Source: Thiomicrorhabdus heinhorstiae (GTDB lineage: Bacteria; Pseudomonadota; Gammaproteobacteria; Thiomicrospirales; Thiomicrospiraceae). From it: a stretch of 40,422 bases of DNA. Both the position numbers and the translations under genes were made by a program. Shown here piece by piece: positions 9,596-19,373 of the stretch (its first letter is position 1; each line of letters starts with the position of its first letter). The stretch is from contig NZ_JACBGI020000023.1 of assembly GCF_013391765.2 (NCBI RefSeq), positions 1 to 40,422 of the forward strand, written 5' to 3'. The notes beneath the pieces were generated by a model that was given only the letters and a program-made list of their open reading frames with translations, had not been told where the DNA came from and did not search any database.

Positions 9596-10774
9596 TTATT
9601 GCTCAACGCTGCTTTCGAACTCTTCAAGTTTGTTTCTAACCGACTGGAAATGCTGTTCATCAGGCTTTCTCCAATCCCCCTCAACCAGAAACTCGTTGGA
9701 AAGATAACTTAGCAACCCATGTCTTGCTTCTTGGTCATAATCCCAGCCTGCGACAACCTTTTTGACGGCTGCATTCAAACTTTCCGAGTCCGTCGCCCTC
9801 AAGCATAGAAACTGATAGAACGCTTTGCCTAAACAAATAACCGGTTTGTTTAGCAGTACCCCTTCAAAACCGACCGTAGAATTAATCGTTATGACGGCCT
9901 GAGACTGGTTAACCAGAGTTTCCGTATCGACTTGATTGGCAAAGAAAACGTTTTTTCTATTTTCTGCTTGAACCATCAGATCGGAGTAATCGACGCTTGA
10001 ACTCGGATGCAATTTATAAACAACATTTACTCCCAACTTAGACAACACGTTACTGGTCTTTTCGAAAAGATCCAGCATATCGGTTATCCAGGGAGAATGA
10101 GCAATAATCTGAGTATCGTAATCGACTTGGAAAGGAACAAAGAAGTAACGCTCCGGTAGCTCAGTTACCCCTTCTTTACTTAAGTGAGTCAACCTGAAAT
10201 TGCGAGTCGGCAAGCGGCCTTCCAGGTGATATTCAGGCCCTTGCTTGGCATATTCCTGATAAAAACTCAGATTCTGGTTCAAGTCAGAAGAACAGTTAAC
10301 TCCTGCCAAATTCATTTGTGTGCTATTCGGAAGCCAGCCATTCTCCATATAAATACACCGAACCGGCAAATCTTTAACCAAGGACTTAACAATCAAGCTG
10401 TATGGTTTTTGATCATTCCACAACCATACAAACTCTATAGAGGGATATTCTTTGAGATATTTATCCACTTGAATCGCGAGAAGTTCGGCTTTTTTCCGGA
10501 ACTTTCTCTTATAAATTTTCTGCGCCCACTTCATACTGTACAGCCAATTAAGCTTAGGATTCTTTTTAAGCTTCTCGGTTAACTTAAAATCCAGCGCACG
10601 ACTCAAATCCAATCCCTTAAGTTTTTTAACAACATCAGGATCCGGATTATTTTTCAAATACTTATCATAAATAATGACATATTCACCATCAAAACAAGTC
10701 TTAGCCAAGATATCAAAATAGTTAAATCCTCCCCTATGGCTAATAAACAAATGTTTAATAGAGTTGTTCCGCAT
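9596..10774 (-). CDS. KpsS/LipB-like (capsule_synth) glycosyltransferase, putative Kdo transferase
   Basis: This 392-residue cytoplasmic protein has features of the capsule polysaccharide/beta-Kdo transferase superfamily. They are an acidic-Gly motif YMENGWLPNS (about 142-151, like the EDGFLRS of KpsC), a KLHPSS nucleotide-sugar motif (about 255) and a C-terminal VITINSTVGFEGVLLNKPV segment (about 296-314). The last matches the Ser-Thr-x-x-x-E region that grips CMP sugars. The sequence is rich in Lys and Asn with a lower GC than its neighbours, as often seen in exchangeable surface-polysaccharide genes. It lies downstream of hldD-waaC but is separated by 252 bp with its own promoter. I infer it adds a sugar to LPS or a capsule; donor and acceptor are unknown. 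Confidence 0.6.
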   Translation of the reverse strand: MRNNSIKHLFISHRGGFNYFDILAKTCFDGEYVIIYDKYLKNNPDPDVVKKLKGLDLSRALDFKLTEKLKKNPKLNWLYSMKWAQKIYKRKFRKKAELLAIQVDKYLKEYPSIEFVWLWNDQKPYSLIVKSLVKDLPVRCIYMENGWLPNSTQMNLAGVNCSSDLNQNLSFYQEYAKQGPEYHLEGRLPTRNFRLTHLSKEGVTELPERYFFVPFQVDYDTQIIAHSPWITDMLDLFEKTSNVLSKLGVNVVYKLHPSSSVDYSDLMVQAENRKNVFFANQVDTETLVNQSQAVITINSTVGFEGVLLNKPVICLGKAFYQFLCLRATDSESLNAAVKKVVAGWDYDQEARHGLLSYLSNEFLVEGDWRKPDEQHFQSVRNKLEEFESSVEQ

Positions 10775-10876
10775 AAACCGTTCCTACTAATTTTGGGTGG
10801 ACGAAAATGAACGAGCTTTCTTTAAACAAATAGCACCTACTGTTCCAGTTTTTCTCACCCAAAGATAACTGTTTTA

Positions 10877-10912
10877 TTCCAATCTTTTAAATACTTGGCC
10901 ACAAATTGTCAA
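10877..10912 (-). promoter_or_regulatory. Predicted sigma70 promoter for the KpsS-like gene
   Basis: A perfect TTGACA (10912-10907) and TAAAAG (10889-10884) on the minus strand are spaced by 17 nt, giving a leader of about 100 nt before the 10774 start codon. This suggests the gene can be expressed independently of hldD-waaC. Confidence 0.5.
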
Positions 10913-11026
10913 ACCAACTCAATCCGCAATTTCTTAATTGATATAAATCGCCGTTAAAGAGTGAGCATGTCGCCAAACGCAAATATTTTCCAATCCACGC
11001 TCTTTTTACTGAAACGCATGACTTCT

Positions 11027-12124
11027 TTATTGCGTATTTTCCATCACTGTATCGATAATCTGCTTCATCGGCAAAACAGGAATATCCATTTTCTGATATA
11101 AATCAGCAAACTGCTTAAAATGCCGGTTTTCCTGATCCGGTTTAATCGCCAAAACTCCAACATCCGGTCTAAAAAGCCGAGTCATAATCAGGGTTGAACT
11201 CATATCACCTATGACAAAAGCGTTATCTCGCGGCATAAACGGTAACAGAACTTCAAACGGAATTTTGGCCGGGAGGATACTCACGTTTAGGCGGGAAGAG
11301 ACTTGCAGCGGATCCAATTGCTGTTCACTCGGATGGTATTTAACCGAAATTCCGTAACCGGAAGACGACAAACTATCGACCAGGTCATAGACTCTGTCGA
11401 CATAACCGGGAACCAGACGCATGTTTCGATCCTGCGGCAGAGTCAGCACAACCCGACTGTTTTCGATCACTTCCTGGTCAACATCGAAACAAGCCAACCA
11501 ATGCTGCGTCAATTGGACGAAGTGCGGGGCGTAGAACCATTCAGGGTCGATTTTTTGCATTTTCTTGCGTTGAATCAGCGGATGCCCTTGCTCCGGGTAA
11601 GCAAGATACGCAGAGGTAATCCATTTACCCGCACCGACCGTCGGCGGCTGACTCCACCAGTTCCCGTATGCCAGCTTTTTGAAAAATGTATCGACATACC
11701 GATCCGAAAAACTTTTTGAAGCCTCTCGACCAACGTAACTGAACAGACCTTCATCAAGGTACACGCCTTCGACCTGCGGATGATTTTTGCGCGAATGATG
11801 CATCAAGAACTGGAACTCAATACGCCGGTCGTTACCGCAAAAAATATAATTCGGAGCATACTGCTCGACAATTTCTGCGAGCTCTTTAAAAAGCTGCTTT
11901 CGAAAGGCTTTTTTCTGCAACAGGGAGACTTCTCGCCCACCGAAAACAAAAACTTTATCGAAAGGTGAACCGGATTCCTTATCGCGTAAATTCTTGACGA
12001 AACAGTCCGACTGCCCCTCATATTGATCAATAAAAATTGCAATGCATTTACGAGCGCGATGTAACGCCAAGGCTGACGAAACAAACATATGCAAAGGGGT
12101 TGAAATCAGGTAGTAATCAAACAT
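11027..12124 (-). CDS. Sialyl-/polysialyltransferase-like glycosyltransferase
   Basis: The 365-residue protein resembles the bacterial GT52/GT38 (lipooligosaccharide sialyltransferase/polysialyltransferase) fold group. It opens with YYLISTPLHMFVSSALA (residues 4-20), has an acidic-Gly motif YLDEGLFSY (about 122-130) and a KYHPSE motif (about 260), and ends with VIGDMSSTLIMTRLF, the Ser-rich segment that contacts CMP in this group. The ATG lies inside the end of waaC (8-bp overlap), so it is translationally coupled to heptosyltransferase I and probably modifies the LPS inner core. Whether the sugar is a sialic acid, Kdo or other nonulosonate is not shown. No CMP-sugar synthetase gene is present here. 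Confidence 0.55.
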   Translation of the reverse strand: MFDYYLISTPLHMFVSSALALHRARKCIAIFIDQYEGQSDCFVKNLRDKESGSPFDKVFVFGGREVSLLQKKAFRKQLFKELAEIVEQYAPNYIFCGNDRRIEFQFLMHHSRKNHPQVEGVYLDEGLFSYVGREASKSFSDRYVDTFFKKLAYGNWWSQPPTVGAGKWITSAYLAYPEQGHPLIQRKKMQKIDPEWFYAPHFVQLTQHWLACFDVDQEVIENSRVVLTLPQDRNMRLVPGYVDRVYDLVDSLSSSGYGISVKYHPSEQQLDPLQVSSRLNVSILPAKIPFEVLLPFMPRDNAFVIGDMSSTLIMTRLFRPDVGVLAIKPDQENRHFKQFADLYQKMDIPVLPMKQIIDTVMENTQ

Positions 12125-13136
12125 CTTCGAGCCATTTCTCTACTTCCGGAACGCCGATATTCTGTAAGGAAAGCCTTTCCTGATCGCCGGAAAAATTCTT
12201 TATATACTGACTTGCCAACGGAGAAACCAAACGAGCCACCTTGGGTCCATCCGCACCGACCAGCTCCGGGTCGGTCACGCGATAAAGAACCAGTAATGGA
12301 ACATCCAAAGCAGCCGCCACATGTGACAATCCGGTATCCACCGAAACGACCGCATTCGCATTTTTCAATAAGGCCGCCATCTCATTCAGAGTCAGCATCC
12401 GTTCGGGAACCCAGACATCCTTATCGGACAAATCGGCTTTTAAACGAAGAGAACGAAGTTTTTCCTCGTCATTACCCCACGGGAGCACCACTTTTAGCCC
12501 TGACTCCACGGCCTTACGCAAAAGCTGATACCAGTTTTCTTCCGGCCAATATTTAGTTGCCCAAGTCGTACCGTGCAGACAGACCAAATAATTCTCGCTG
12601 CTCCATGGCAAAGCCTCGGGGCGATTCCACAACTCCGTCTGCAAACCATAATAAATCGGTTGACCTTGCGGTAATTCATAGCCTAATGCCTGGGCAAAAA
12701 GCAAGCGCAAGCGCAATATAGCGTGCTGTGATTTTTCTACCGAAAATTTGCGTTGATAAAATAAGCTGGCAAGCGGTTCGCGGGCACTCTTCAGGTCAAA
12801 ACCGCTTATCGCCCCCTGTATTCTGCGGCCGACCCAAACGCTTTTATAAAGCCCTTGCGCATCCAGAATCAAATCGTAGGATGTCTGATTAATTTCCTCA
12901 AAGAAGGCTCTGACCTGGCGACGAGTTTCGCCTTTAAACAGGCTTTTTCGCCACTCTCTCAACTCAATCGGATAGACCTTATCTACTGCCGGATGCCACT
13001 TGGGAATTTCCGCAAACGTCTTTTCTACGACCCAATCGACCTTAATGTTTGGCATGGCCTGTAGCGCATCAGACAGAGCCGGAAACGTATGAAAAACATC
13101 CCCCATCGAGGACATCTTGATCAGCAGGACGCGCAT
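12117..13136 (-). CDS. waaC: Lipopolysaccharide heptosyltransferase I
   Basis: WaaC transfers the first L-glycero-D-manno-heptose from its ADP donor to Kdo2-lipid A at the inner face of the inner membrane. The 339-residue GT9 protein opens MRVLLIKMSSMGDVFHTFPAL, almost the canonical WaaC start, with the catalytic-base Asp at residue 13. The donor-site motifs are present: HGTTWATKYWPEENW (about 198-212) and SVDTGLSHVAAAL (about 274-286). It starts directly after the hldD stop codon (TAG then ATG), so the donor-making and donor-using enzymes are coupled, and it overlaps the next glycosyltransferase gene. Confidence 0.94.
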   Translation of the reverse strand: MRVLLIKMSSMGDVFHTFPALSDALQAMPNIKVDWVVEKTFAEIPKWHPAVDKVYPIELREWRKSLFKGETRRQVRAFFEEINQTSYDLILDAQGLYKSVWVGRRIQGAISGFDLKSAREPLASLFYQRKFSVEKSQHAILRLRLLFAQALGYELPQGQPIYYGLQTELWNRPEALPWSSENYLVCLHGTTWATKYWPEENWYQLLRKAVESGLKVVLPWGNDEEKLRSLRLKADLSDKDVWVPERMLTLNEMAALLKNANAVVSVDTGLSHVAAALDVPLLVLYRVTDPELVGADGPKVARLVSPLASQYIKNFSGDQERLSLQNIGVPEVEKWLEDV

Positions 13137-14102
13137 CTATTTAAAATCCAAAACCTTCGGATTCTCACTTAACCAGGTCAAGTACTTCTCGACGCCCTGA
13201 GCAACCGTATGGAAAGGCGCATCATATCCAGCGTCTCTTAACAAAGTATTATCCGCCTGAGTAAAGCTTTGGTAAGCCCCTTTCAAATGTTCCGGAAACG
13301 GAATATATTCGATTTCACCTTTGCCGTGGAAAGCAATCACCGCTTCGGCGATATTCTTAAACGGTTCCGCTTGTGCCGGCCCCAGATTGAAAATACCCGA
13401 TTTCTCCGGATTCTGCATAAACCACAAATTGACACTCACAACATCTTCGATATACACAAAATCGCGGGTCTGCATGCCGGCATCATAGCCATCGTACGGG
13501 CCAAACAGTTTCAACTTCTCACCGGCAAGCAGCTGGTTATGCAATTTGAAAGCCACACTGGCCATATCCCCCTTATGTTGTTCACGAGGGCCATATACAT
13601 TGAAATAACGGAAACCGACAATCTGGCTTTGCGCCGTCGGAAGGATTCCACGCACATACTGGTCGAACTGAAACTTGGAAAAACCGTAAGCATTCAACGG
13701 CTTTTCGTATTGGCGCTCTTCAATAAAGGTCGGTCCGTCTCCATATACAGATGCTGAAGAAGCGTATAAGAACGGAATTTTATAATCCAGACAATAATGC
13801 AATACATCTTTAGAGTATTCGTAGTTATTGTCCATTAAGAATTGACCGTCCCATTCGGTGGTCGCGGAACAGGCCCCTTCATGAAACACGGCATCGATCT
13901 TCGGTAGGCCCTGTTCAGCAAAAATTCGCTGACGGAAATCTTCTTTATCTAAAAAATCCGCAAAATCGCAATCCGCCAAATTGATAAATTTCTTACCGTT
14001 TTTTAGATTATCGACCACCAAAATATCGGTGCGACCCATAGCATTTAACGCCTTGACGATATTGGAACCGATAAACCCCGCTCCACCAGTGACTACAATC
14101 AT
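13137..14102 (-). CDS. hldD: ADP-L-glycero-D-manno-heptose 6-epimerase
   Basis: HldD converts ADP-D-glycero-D-manno-heptose to the L-glycero form used by WaaC. The 321-residue extended SDR protein has the Rossmann motif [10 protein letters not shown] (residues 5-14), the active-site YGFSK (Tyr-x-x-x-Lys, about 138-142) and the family-typical [12 protein letters not shown] (about 31-42). Its length fits HldD (about 310 in E. coli). It is first in an hldD-waaC-glycosyltransferase operon with no gap before waaC. A 195-bp divergent region separates it from the phosphatase-msbA operon, so both envelope operons are probably driven from this interval. Confidence 0.95.
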   Translation of the reverse strand: MIVVTGGAGFIGSNIVKALNAMGRTDILVVDNLKNGKKFINLADCDFADFLDKEDFRQRIFAEQGLPKIDAVFHEGACSATTEWDGQFLMDNNYEYSKDVLHYCLDYKIPFLYASSASVYGDGPTFIEERQYEKPLNAYGFSKFQFDQYVRGILPTAQSQIVGFRYFNVYGPREQHKGDMASVAFKLHNQLLAGEKLKLFGPYDGYDAGMQTRDFVYIEDVVSVNLWFMQNPEKSGIFNLGPAQAEPFKNIAEAVIAFHGKGEIEYIPFPEHLKGAYQSFTQADNTLLRDAGYDAPFHTVAQGVEKYLTWLSENPKVLDFK

Positions 14103-14297
14103 CTGCTCTGTCCGTATTTCTTATGTTTCATTTATTCGCTAGTCCAATCCGCACTCAACACTCAGCAAGATTACGAATTCAACTCATTCTTCTCTCGGCC
14201 CCGACAGCATACACAGTACTAACGTTTCCGAAATTCAGAAGCAATTCTATCATTTCATCGCCGATAAAAATTGTAAAATACCCCCTATTTAGCAAGC

Positions 14298-14975
14298 GTG
14301 GATACAGCCTTCATGACACATTTTCACTCTGTATGGGACAGAGTCAAAGCACATCTTCAAGCCTGGTTTATTGACCACGAGCTGTTGAGAGTCATATATC
14401 GTAATTTCTTCAGACTGTCGAATAACGCCTATAGGAGCAACCACCCGTCTCCGGCGTTTATCCGCAAAATGCAGCGTGAACACGGGTTAAAGAGCATTAT
14501 CAGCCTGCGCGCAGCCAACAAATCCGGCCCCTACCGTCTGGAAAAAGAGGCTTGCGATCAACTCGGCATTCACCTTATCAACCATACAATGTCATCACGT
14601 GCTCTACCGAAAGTCGATCAGGTTCTCAAAGCCAAAGAAATTTTGGAGACAGCAGAATACCCTATCCTGATTCATTGCAAATCCGGGGCCGACCGCGCGG
14701 GATTGATGAGCGTCTTCTATAAATTATTCATTGAAAAAGAGCCGATTGAAGTCGCCTTAAAACAATTAAGCATGAAATACGGTCACTTCCGCTGGGCGGA
14801 AACCGGTAAACTGGATTTCTTTTTCGACGAATACCTGCGATTTGCCAAACTTCATCCAGAAACCGATTTTGTGGATTGGTTACAGAACCATTATGACCGT
14901 GAAGAGCTAAATCGCCGTTTCAAAAGCGACGGCTGGGCAAACATCGTGGTTAATAAAATCTTGAGACGAGAATAA
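14298..14975 (+). CDS. Dual-specificity/tyrosine phosphatase-like protein in the msbA operon
   Basis: The 225-residue protein has a cysteine-phosphatase P-loop [11 protein letters not shown] (Cys127, Arg133; pattern HCx5R) in an otherwise DSP-like fold. The conserved basic segment [11 protein letters not shown] (about 42-52) is typical of bacterial PTPMT1-like and DSP-PTPase families. Its stop overlaps the msbA start by one base (TAATG), so the two are translationally coupled. Known relatives dephosphorylate proteins, phosphoinositides or phosphatidylglycerophosphate. The position beside msbA and lpxL makes a lipid or LPS phosphate substrate attractive, but that is inference. Start is GTG at 14298 or ATG at 14313; neither has a strong SD. 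Confidence 0.7.
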   Translation: MDTAFMTHFHSVWDRVKAHLQAWFIDHELLRVIYRNFFRLSNNAYRSNHPSPAFIRKMQREHGLKSIISLRAANKSGPYRLEKEACDQLGIHLINHTMSSRALPKVDQVLKAKEILETAEYPILIHCKSGADRAGLMSVFYKLFIEKEPIEVALKQLSMKYGHFRWAETGKLDFFFDEYLRFAKLHPETDFVDWLQNHYDREELNRRFKSDGWANIVVNKILRRE

Positions 14976-16720
14976 TGCTCGATCGTACGACTTTAAACCT
15001 GTACCGACGCTTACTAAAATATATCCTTCCCTACAAAGCCATGATTGCCGTTACCATGCTATCCCTGGTCGTCATAGCCGCGATGGAACCGGCGACAGCG
15101 ATGGTCATGAAGGATCTGGTGGACGAGAGTCTGATCGCTAAAAACCCGGACTCTTTCATTCAGATGCCATTACTACTGGCGGGAATATTCATCATAAAAG
15201 GCTTTGCCGAGTATTTCAGCAAGGTATTCAGTCAGTGGATCGCCCAGAAAGCGATTCTTGCCATTCGTACTGACATGTACAGCAAAATGCAAAACCTGCC
15301 TTTTGCTAAATTTCAGTCGTACGGTACCGGCAATCTGATGTCCAAAATCACCTATGACGTGCCGCAAGCCAGTAACGCACTTTCCACCGCCTGGGTAACC
15401 TTAATCCGCGACAGCCTGACGATTCTTGCACTGATTGCCTATCTGCTATACACATCCTGGCAACTGACATTACTGATGTTGATTGTCGGCCCTGTCGTCG
15501 CCTGGATCATCGACAAAGCCAGTAAATTGATGCGCAACTCCTCCAAAGCGATGCAAAAAAACATGGGACAAATGACCCATCATCTAGAGGAAAGCTTGAA
15601 CGCCTATCAGGACATTAAAATCTACGCAGCCGAATCCTATGAGCAAAAGCGCTTTAAACAAACCGGCAGCGAGCTTCTGAATAATTCCATGCACGTCACC
15701 AAAGTATCGGCATTGAACGTCCCCTTGGTGCAGGTTCTTGCCGCAATCGCTTTGTCGGGCGTTGTATATATTGCGATGCAAATGTCCGCCAAAGATCTCT
15801 TCACGCCCGGCGAACTGCTCGCTTATATCACGGCAATGGCATTAATTTTCGAACCGATCCGCCGTTTAACCAGCATCAACGAAACCGTGCAAAAAGGTAT
15901 GGCCGCTTCGGAAAGTATCTTTGAATTGCTCGACCAGCCTGACGAACCGGATCAAGGTTCTAACAAAATCGAGCATCTGAAAGGCGAAATTCGCTTCGAA
16001 AATGTCGAATTCCGTTACAACAACAGTACCCAACCGGCCCTAAACAACTTTAACCTGGTTATCCCTGCTGGAAAAACCACCGCTCTGGTCGGCCAATCCG
16101 GCAGTGGGAAAACGACACTGGTTAATCTGATCACACGCTTCTATGACACCACCCAGGGTGGCATCTATTTAGATGGCGAAAACCTGCAATCACTGGATCG
16201 CAACCATCTTCGCGAACAAATTGCGCTTGTCGGGCAGAAAGTGACACTCTTCGCCGACACGGTTGCTGCCAACATTGCATACGGACGAGCAGACATACCG
16301 CGAGAAGCAATTATCGCCGCCGCTAAAGCCGCGCATGCCTGGGAGTTCATCGAACAATTACCGCAAGGCCTTGAGACGCAGATCGGTGAAAACGGCAGTC
16401 TGCTTTCCGGCGGACAGCGTCAGCGTATCGCCATCGCGCGCGCTTTTTTAAAAAACGCACCGATCTTGATTCTCGACGAAGCAACCTCGGCGCTCGACAA
16501 TCAGAGTGAGAAGATGATTCAGGAAGCGATGGAAGTACTTAAACAAAACCGTACGGTCATCATCATCGCCCACCGTCTAAGCACCATTGAAAATGCCGAC
16601 CAGATTGCGGTTCTCTCGCAAGGACAACTGGTCGAACTCGGCAATCATCGTCAGCTACTGGCACATCAAGGATATTATTCAGGCCTGTACCAGCAGGGAG
16701 AGCTGGCCGATGAAAGCTAA
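14975..16720 (+). CDS. msbA: Lipid A export ABC transporter/permease MsbA
   Basis: MsbA is a homodimeric inner-membrane flippase moving core-lipid A to the periplasmic leaflet. The 581 residues (E. coli 582) comprise an N-terminal exporter-type membrane domain (about 20-310, with the hydrophobic segments expected for six helices) and an ATPase domain. The latter has Walker [10 protein letters not shown] (about 371-379), signature [15 protein letters not shown] (about 475) and Walker [13 protein letters not shown] (about 496). It overlaps the upstream phosphatase by 1 bp and the downstream acyltransferase by 11 bp. This tight operon makes lipid A tailoring and transport co-ordinate. Confidence 0.94.
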   Translation: MLDRTTLNLYRRLLKYILPYKAMIAVTMLSLVVIAAMEPATAMVMKDLVDESLIAKNPDSFIQMPLLLAGIFIIKGFAEYFSKVFSQWIAQKAILAIRTDMYSKMQNLPFAKFQSYGTGNLMSKITYDVPQASNALSTAWVTLIRDSLTILALIAYLLYTSWQLTLLMLIVGPVVAWIIDKASKLMRNSSKAMQKNMGQMTHHLEESLNAYQDIKIYAAESYEQKRFKQTGSELLNNSMHVTKVSALNVPLVQVLAAIALSGVVYIAMQMSAKDLFTPGELLAYITAMALIFEPIRRLTSINETVQKGMAASESIFELLDQPDEPDQGSNKIEHLKGEIRFENVEFRYNNSTQPALNNFNLVIPAGKTTALVGQSGSGKTTLVNLITRFYDTTQGGIYLDGENLQSLDRNHLREQIALVGQKVTLFADTVAANIAYGRADIPREAIIAAAKAAHAWEFIEQLPQGLETQIGENGSLLSGGQRQRIAIARAFLKNAPILILDEATSALDNQSEKMIQEAMEVLKQNRTVIIIAHRLSTIENADQIAVLSQGQLVELGNHRQLLAHQGYYSGLYQQGELADES

Positions 16721-17663
16721 GCGCCCGCAAAAGAATAAGCAGATTACTCCATTTCAATATGCTTTTCTTGCACCGAAATACTGGGGGATCTGGTTGGGAT
16801 TAGGCCTTCTCCGCTTGATCAATTTTCTGCCTTACAAACAGAAAATGGCTTTGGGAAAGCAAATCGGCAAACTCCTGTACAGAATTGCCGGCAAACGTCG
16901 ACGTCTGGCTTTGGCGAACATTCGTTTAGCCCTGGCAGAGCTAAATGACCAACAGCAGTTGGAAATTCTCAAGAAGCACTTCGAGTCGATAGGCATCGCC
17001 TTAATCGAAAGCGGTATCGCCTTATGGGGCGAACACCGAAAAAATCATAAAACCTCTTTTGAAAGCTCGCTGATCGAACTTGTTGACGGTGAAAACCTGC
17101 AAGAAGCCAAGCAGGCAGGAAAAGGGGTTTTAATCGTCTCACCGCATTTCACTACCGTCGAAATGACAGGAGTGCTTCTCTCCTTTCTAACACCATTCCG
17201 ACCGGTATACCGACCGCACGACAATCCACTCATGGATTATTTAATTGCCAAAGGGCGTTCGATTGAATTCGACGACGGCTCGAAAGTGCAACCGATCTCT
17301 AATGCCAACACACGTGAAATGCTTAAGGCACTTCGAAACGGTGAATGCATGGTGATACTTCCCGACCAGAGATATCGGACCAAAGGACATGTTAAGGTTC
17401 CTTTTTTCAACCATATTGCCCCAAGTAATCCCGCCACATCCAAACTGAGTAAATTGACCGGCTGCAAAGTCGTACTCGCATTTACCAGCCGACTTGACAA
17501 CGGCAAATACCAAATCCGCTTCCTGCCTGCTTTGAAAGATTTTCCTTCCGGAGACGATTACCAGGATACCCTTCGACTGCATCACATCTACGAAGATGCT
17601 ATTCGCAGCAACCCTACCCAATATTTATGGGTCCACAACCGCTGGGATCTTAAAGATTATTAA
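16710..17663 (+). CDS. lpxL: Lipid A biosynthesis lauroyl-type acyltransferase (LpxL/HtrB family)
   Basis: This enzyme adds a secondary acyl chain to Kdo2-lipid IVA. In the 317-residue form the catalytic H-x4-E motif is HFTTVE (residues 146-151). An N-terminal hydrophobic helix (about 24-42) and the family end motif YLWVHNRWD are also present. I chose the ATG at 16710 rather than an upstream start inside msbA because it gives the natural N-terminus and has GGGAG about 10 nt upstream; it overlaps msbA by 11 bp. LpxL cannot be told from LpxM or LpxP by sequence alone. No second paralogue occurs in the window. Confidence 0.85.
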   Translation: MKAKRPQKNKQITPFQYAFLAPKYWGIWLGLGLLRLINFLPYKQKMALGKQIGKLLYRIAGKRRRLALANIRLALAELNDQQQLEILKKHFESIGIALIESGIALWGEHRKNHKTSFESSLIELVDGENLQEAKQAGKGVLIVSPHFTTVEMTGVLLSFLTPFRPVYRPHDNPLMDYLIAKGRSIEFDDGSKVQPISNANTREMLKALRNGECMVILPDQRYRTKGHVKVPFFNHIAPSNPATSKLSKLTGCKVVLAFTSRLDNGKYQIRFLPALKDFPSGDDYQDTLRLHHIYEDAIRSNPTQYLWVHNRWDLKDY

Positions 17664-17725
17664 TCGTGACCCGTGATTAGCAAAAAACCTCTAAGGACTT
17701 TCGACACGAAATTCTCCAACCCAAA

Positions 17726-17763
17726 TAAAAAGGCCGCGACAATCGAAATTGTCACGGCCTTCA
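17726..17763 (-). terminator. Intrinsic terminator with UUCG loop after the ilvE-zinc finger operon
   Basis: A 14-bp stem (17730-17743 with 17748-17761, one G-U wobble) is closed on the minus strand by a UUCG tetraloop and followed by CCTTTTTATTT. It lies 34 bp past the end of the zinc-finger gene. It may also slow plus-strand readthrough from lpxL, but the plus side has no T tract. Confidence 0.85.
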
Positions 17764-17796
17764 AAACTAAACCCGTTTGGCATCTATGCAGCCAAA

Positions 17797-18006
17797 TCAG
17801 TGTCCACCTGCATGATTCGGATCAAAATCGATCAACACATACTCGGCACCGCAATATGGACATTTCGCTTTACCGGTCTTTTCAATCGGCAAGTAGACTC
17901 TGGGGTGCGAATTCCACTTACTCATCTCCGGCGTCGGACAATGTAAAGGCAAATCCGCTTTAGTCACCTCATAATGTTTTTTAGCGTTCGTCGAGTTTGA
18001 CGTCAT
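17797..18006 (-). CDS. CHCC zinc-finger domain protein
   Basis: This 69-residue protein matches the small zf-CHCC family related to the mitochondrial complex I subunit NDUFS6. The zinc ligands are visible in order: Cys in LHCPTP, His in WNSHPRVYL, and the pair CPYCGAEYVL. It ends in an acidic/His tail (FDPNHAGGH). It follows ilvE by 29 bp on the same strand and is followed by an intrinsic terminator, so it is the last gene of that operon. Bacterial function is not established. The size and motif make a real gene certain despite its shortness. Confidence 0.87.
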   Translation of the reverse strand: MTSNSTNAKKHYEVTKADLPLHCPTPEMSKWNSHPRVYLPIEKTGKAKCPYCGAEYVLIDFDPNHAGGH

Positions 18007-18035
18007 CCGTAACTCCTAATCGTTTGAAAATTTTA

Positions 18036-18962
18036 TTATGCAACCGGGGTCAGCCAGTCCATGTGAGCAGGCGAACGCCCGTGAACGATGTCGAAATAAA
18101 GCGACTGCAACTGCTCGGTTACAGGCCCACGAGTACCGGCTCCGATCGCACGACCGTCCAGCATACGAATTGGCGTCACTTCGGCCGCTGTTCCGGTAAA
18201 GAAAGCCTCATCGGCAATATAGACTTCGTCACGGGTAATGCGTTTTTCAACCACTTCAATGCCGGCATCCTTAGCCAACTGCATGATTGTACGTCGGGTA
18301 ATACCGTCCAAACAGGAAGTTAATTCCGGCGTATACAGAACACCATCTTTAACCATAAAGAAGTTTTCACCAGAACCTTCGGAAACATAACCATCCACGT
18401 CAAGCAATAGTGCTTCATCGCAGCCATGACTGATCGCTTCCTGAAGAGCCAACATCGAGTTCATATACTGACCGTTGGATTTTGCTTTGGTCATGGTTAC
18501 GTTAACGTGATGACGGGTATAGGAAGAAGTGGCAATTTTAATACCACGGGTCAAATTCTCTTCACCCATGTAAGCACCCCATTCCCAAGCTGCAACCATA
18601 ACATGCACCTGCAAATTATCGGCACGCAGTCCCATTCCTTCCGAACCGAAAAACGCCATCGGACGAATATAGGCCGATTTTAAACCATTTTCTCGGACAG
18701 AGGCTTTTTGCGCCTCATTCAAGGTCTCTTTATCGAATGGAAGCTGCATATTCAAAATTTTTGCGGAGTTAAACAAACGATCGGTATGTTCCTGCAAACG
18801 GAAAATAGCAGTACCCTGTTCGGCATCATAGGCTCGGACCCCTTCAAATACCCCCATTCCATAATGCAAGGTGTGGGTTAGCAAATGGACTTTAGCCTCA
18901 CGCCAAGGAACCATTTCTCCGTCCAACCAAATCACGCCATCTCTGTCCGCCATCGTTTGCAT
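18036..18962 (-). CDS. ilvE: Branched-chain amino acid aminotransferase
   Basis: IlvE is the PLP enzyme that makes valine, leucine and isoleucine from their 2-oxo acids with glutamate. The 308-residue class IV aminotransferase shows HTLHYGMGVFEGVRAY (about 30-45), IRPMAFFGSEGMGL (about 99-112), the lysine-bearing TMTKAKSNGQYMNS segment (about 155-168), and the C-terminal EAFFTGTAAEVTPI (about 251-264). The first ATG is preferred because GGGAG lies 9 nt upstream; a second Met is at residue 4. It is the first gene of a two-gene operon with the CHCC zinc-finger protein. Confidence 0.95.
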   Translation of the reverse strand: MQTMADRDGVIWLDGEMVPWREAKVHLLTHTLHYGMGVFEGVRAYDAEQGTAIFRLQEHTDRLFNSAKILNMQLPFDKETLNEAQKASVRENGLKSAYIRPMAFFGSEGMGLRADNLQVHVMVAAWEWGAYMGEENLTRGIKIATSSYTRHHVNVTMTKAKSNGQYMNSMLALQEAISHGCDEALLLDVDGYVSEGSGENFFMVKDGVLYTPELTSCLDGITRRTIMQLAKDAGIEVVEKRITRDEVYIADEAFFTGTAAEVTPIRMLDGRAIGAGTRGPVTEQLQSLYFDIVHGRSPAHMDWLTPVA

Positions 18963-19212
18963 TCAAAAAATCTCCCACAAAAATTAAAAAAGTTTAAGCC
19001 GGTCATTTTATCGCAAAATCAATTTTTTTTGATTTTTTTTCAGTACTTTACGGTAAGAATTCGCTAAGTAAATCCCTCCCGAAAACACGCCTCTATTCGC
19101 CCTGAAACATCTTTCGACAAATTACCCGAATTTATAGACCACTCTCTGATACTAAATAAGACTAATATAGAGAAATTCAATAAATTTTATCCGCTTAGCA
19201 GGTCCTATGTGC

Positions 19213-19247
19213 TTGCTATTTTATTCACAATAGATAAAATCACTTTT
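19213..19247 (+). promoter_or_regulatory. Predicted promoter for the argD leader
   Basis: TTGCTA (19213-19218) and TAAAAT (19235-19240) are separated by 16 nt, predicting a start near 19247, about 24 nt before the long hairpin. Confidence 0.45.
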
Positions 19248-19270
19248 TTAAATTTAAAAAATTAAGTTTG

Positions 19271-19373
19271 AAAAGCAACCTTGTTAGGTCAGATTTTTAA
19301 GTCGCCAACACACGAATTCAAAACCACTGTGTCGACAATTTAAAAATATTACCTAGGGTTGCTTTTTTGTTTT
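19271..19373 (+). promoter_or_regulatory. Long hairpin leader with terminator upstream of argD
   Basis: Successive complementary blocks nest perfectly. They are 19271-19280 with 19357-19366 (10 bp), 19285-19289 with 19351-19355, 19293-19300 with 19340-19347 (8 bp), 19301-19304 with 19333-19336, and 19308-19312 with 19328-19332. The total is 32 bp around a 15-nt loop. The 3' arm runs into TTTTTTGTTTT, giving an intrinsic terminator on the plus strand 53 bp before argD. It may be an attenuated leader, a small RNA gene or a protective terminator. No leader peptide or known riboswitch motif was recognised. Confidence 0.7.

Noticed and set aside
18963-19250. ArgR operator (TNTGAAT...ATTCANA type) upstream of argD
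   Set aside because: Only partial matches such as AATTCAATAAATTTTAT were seen, with no paired boxes.
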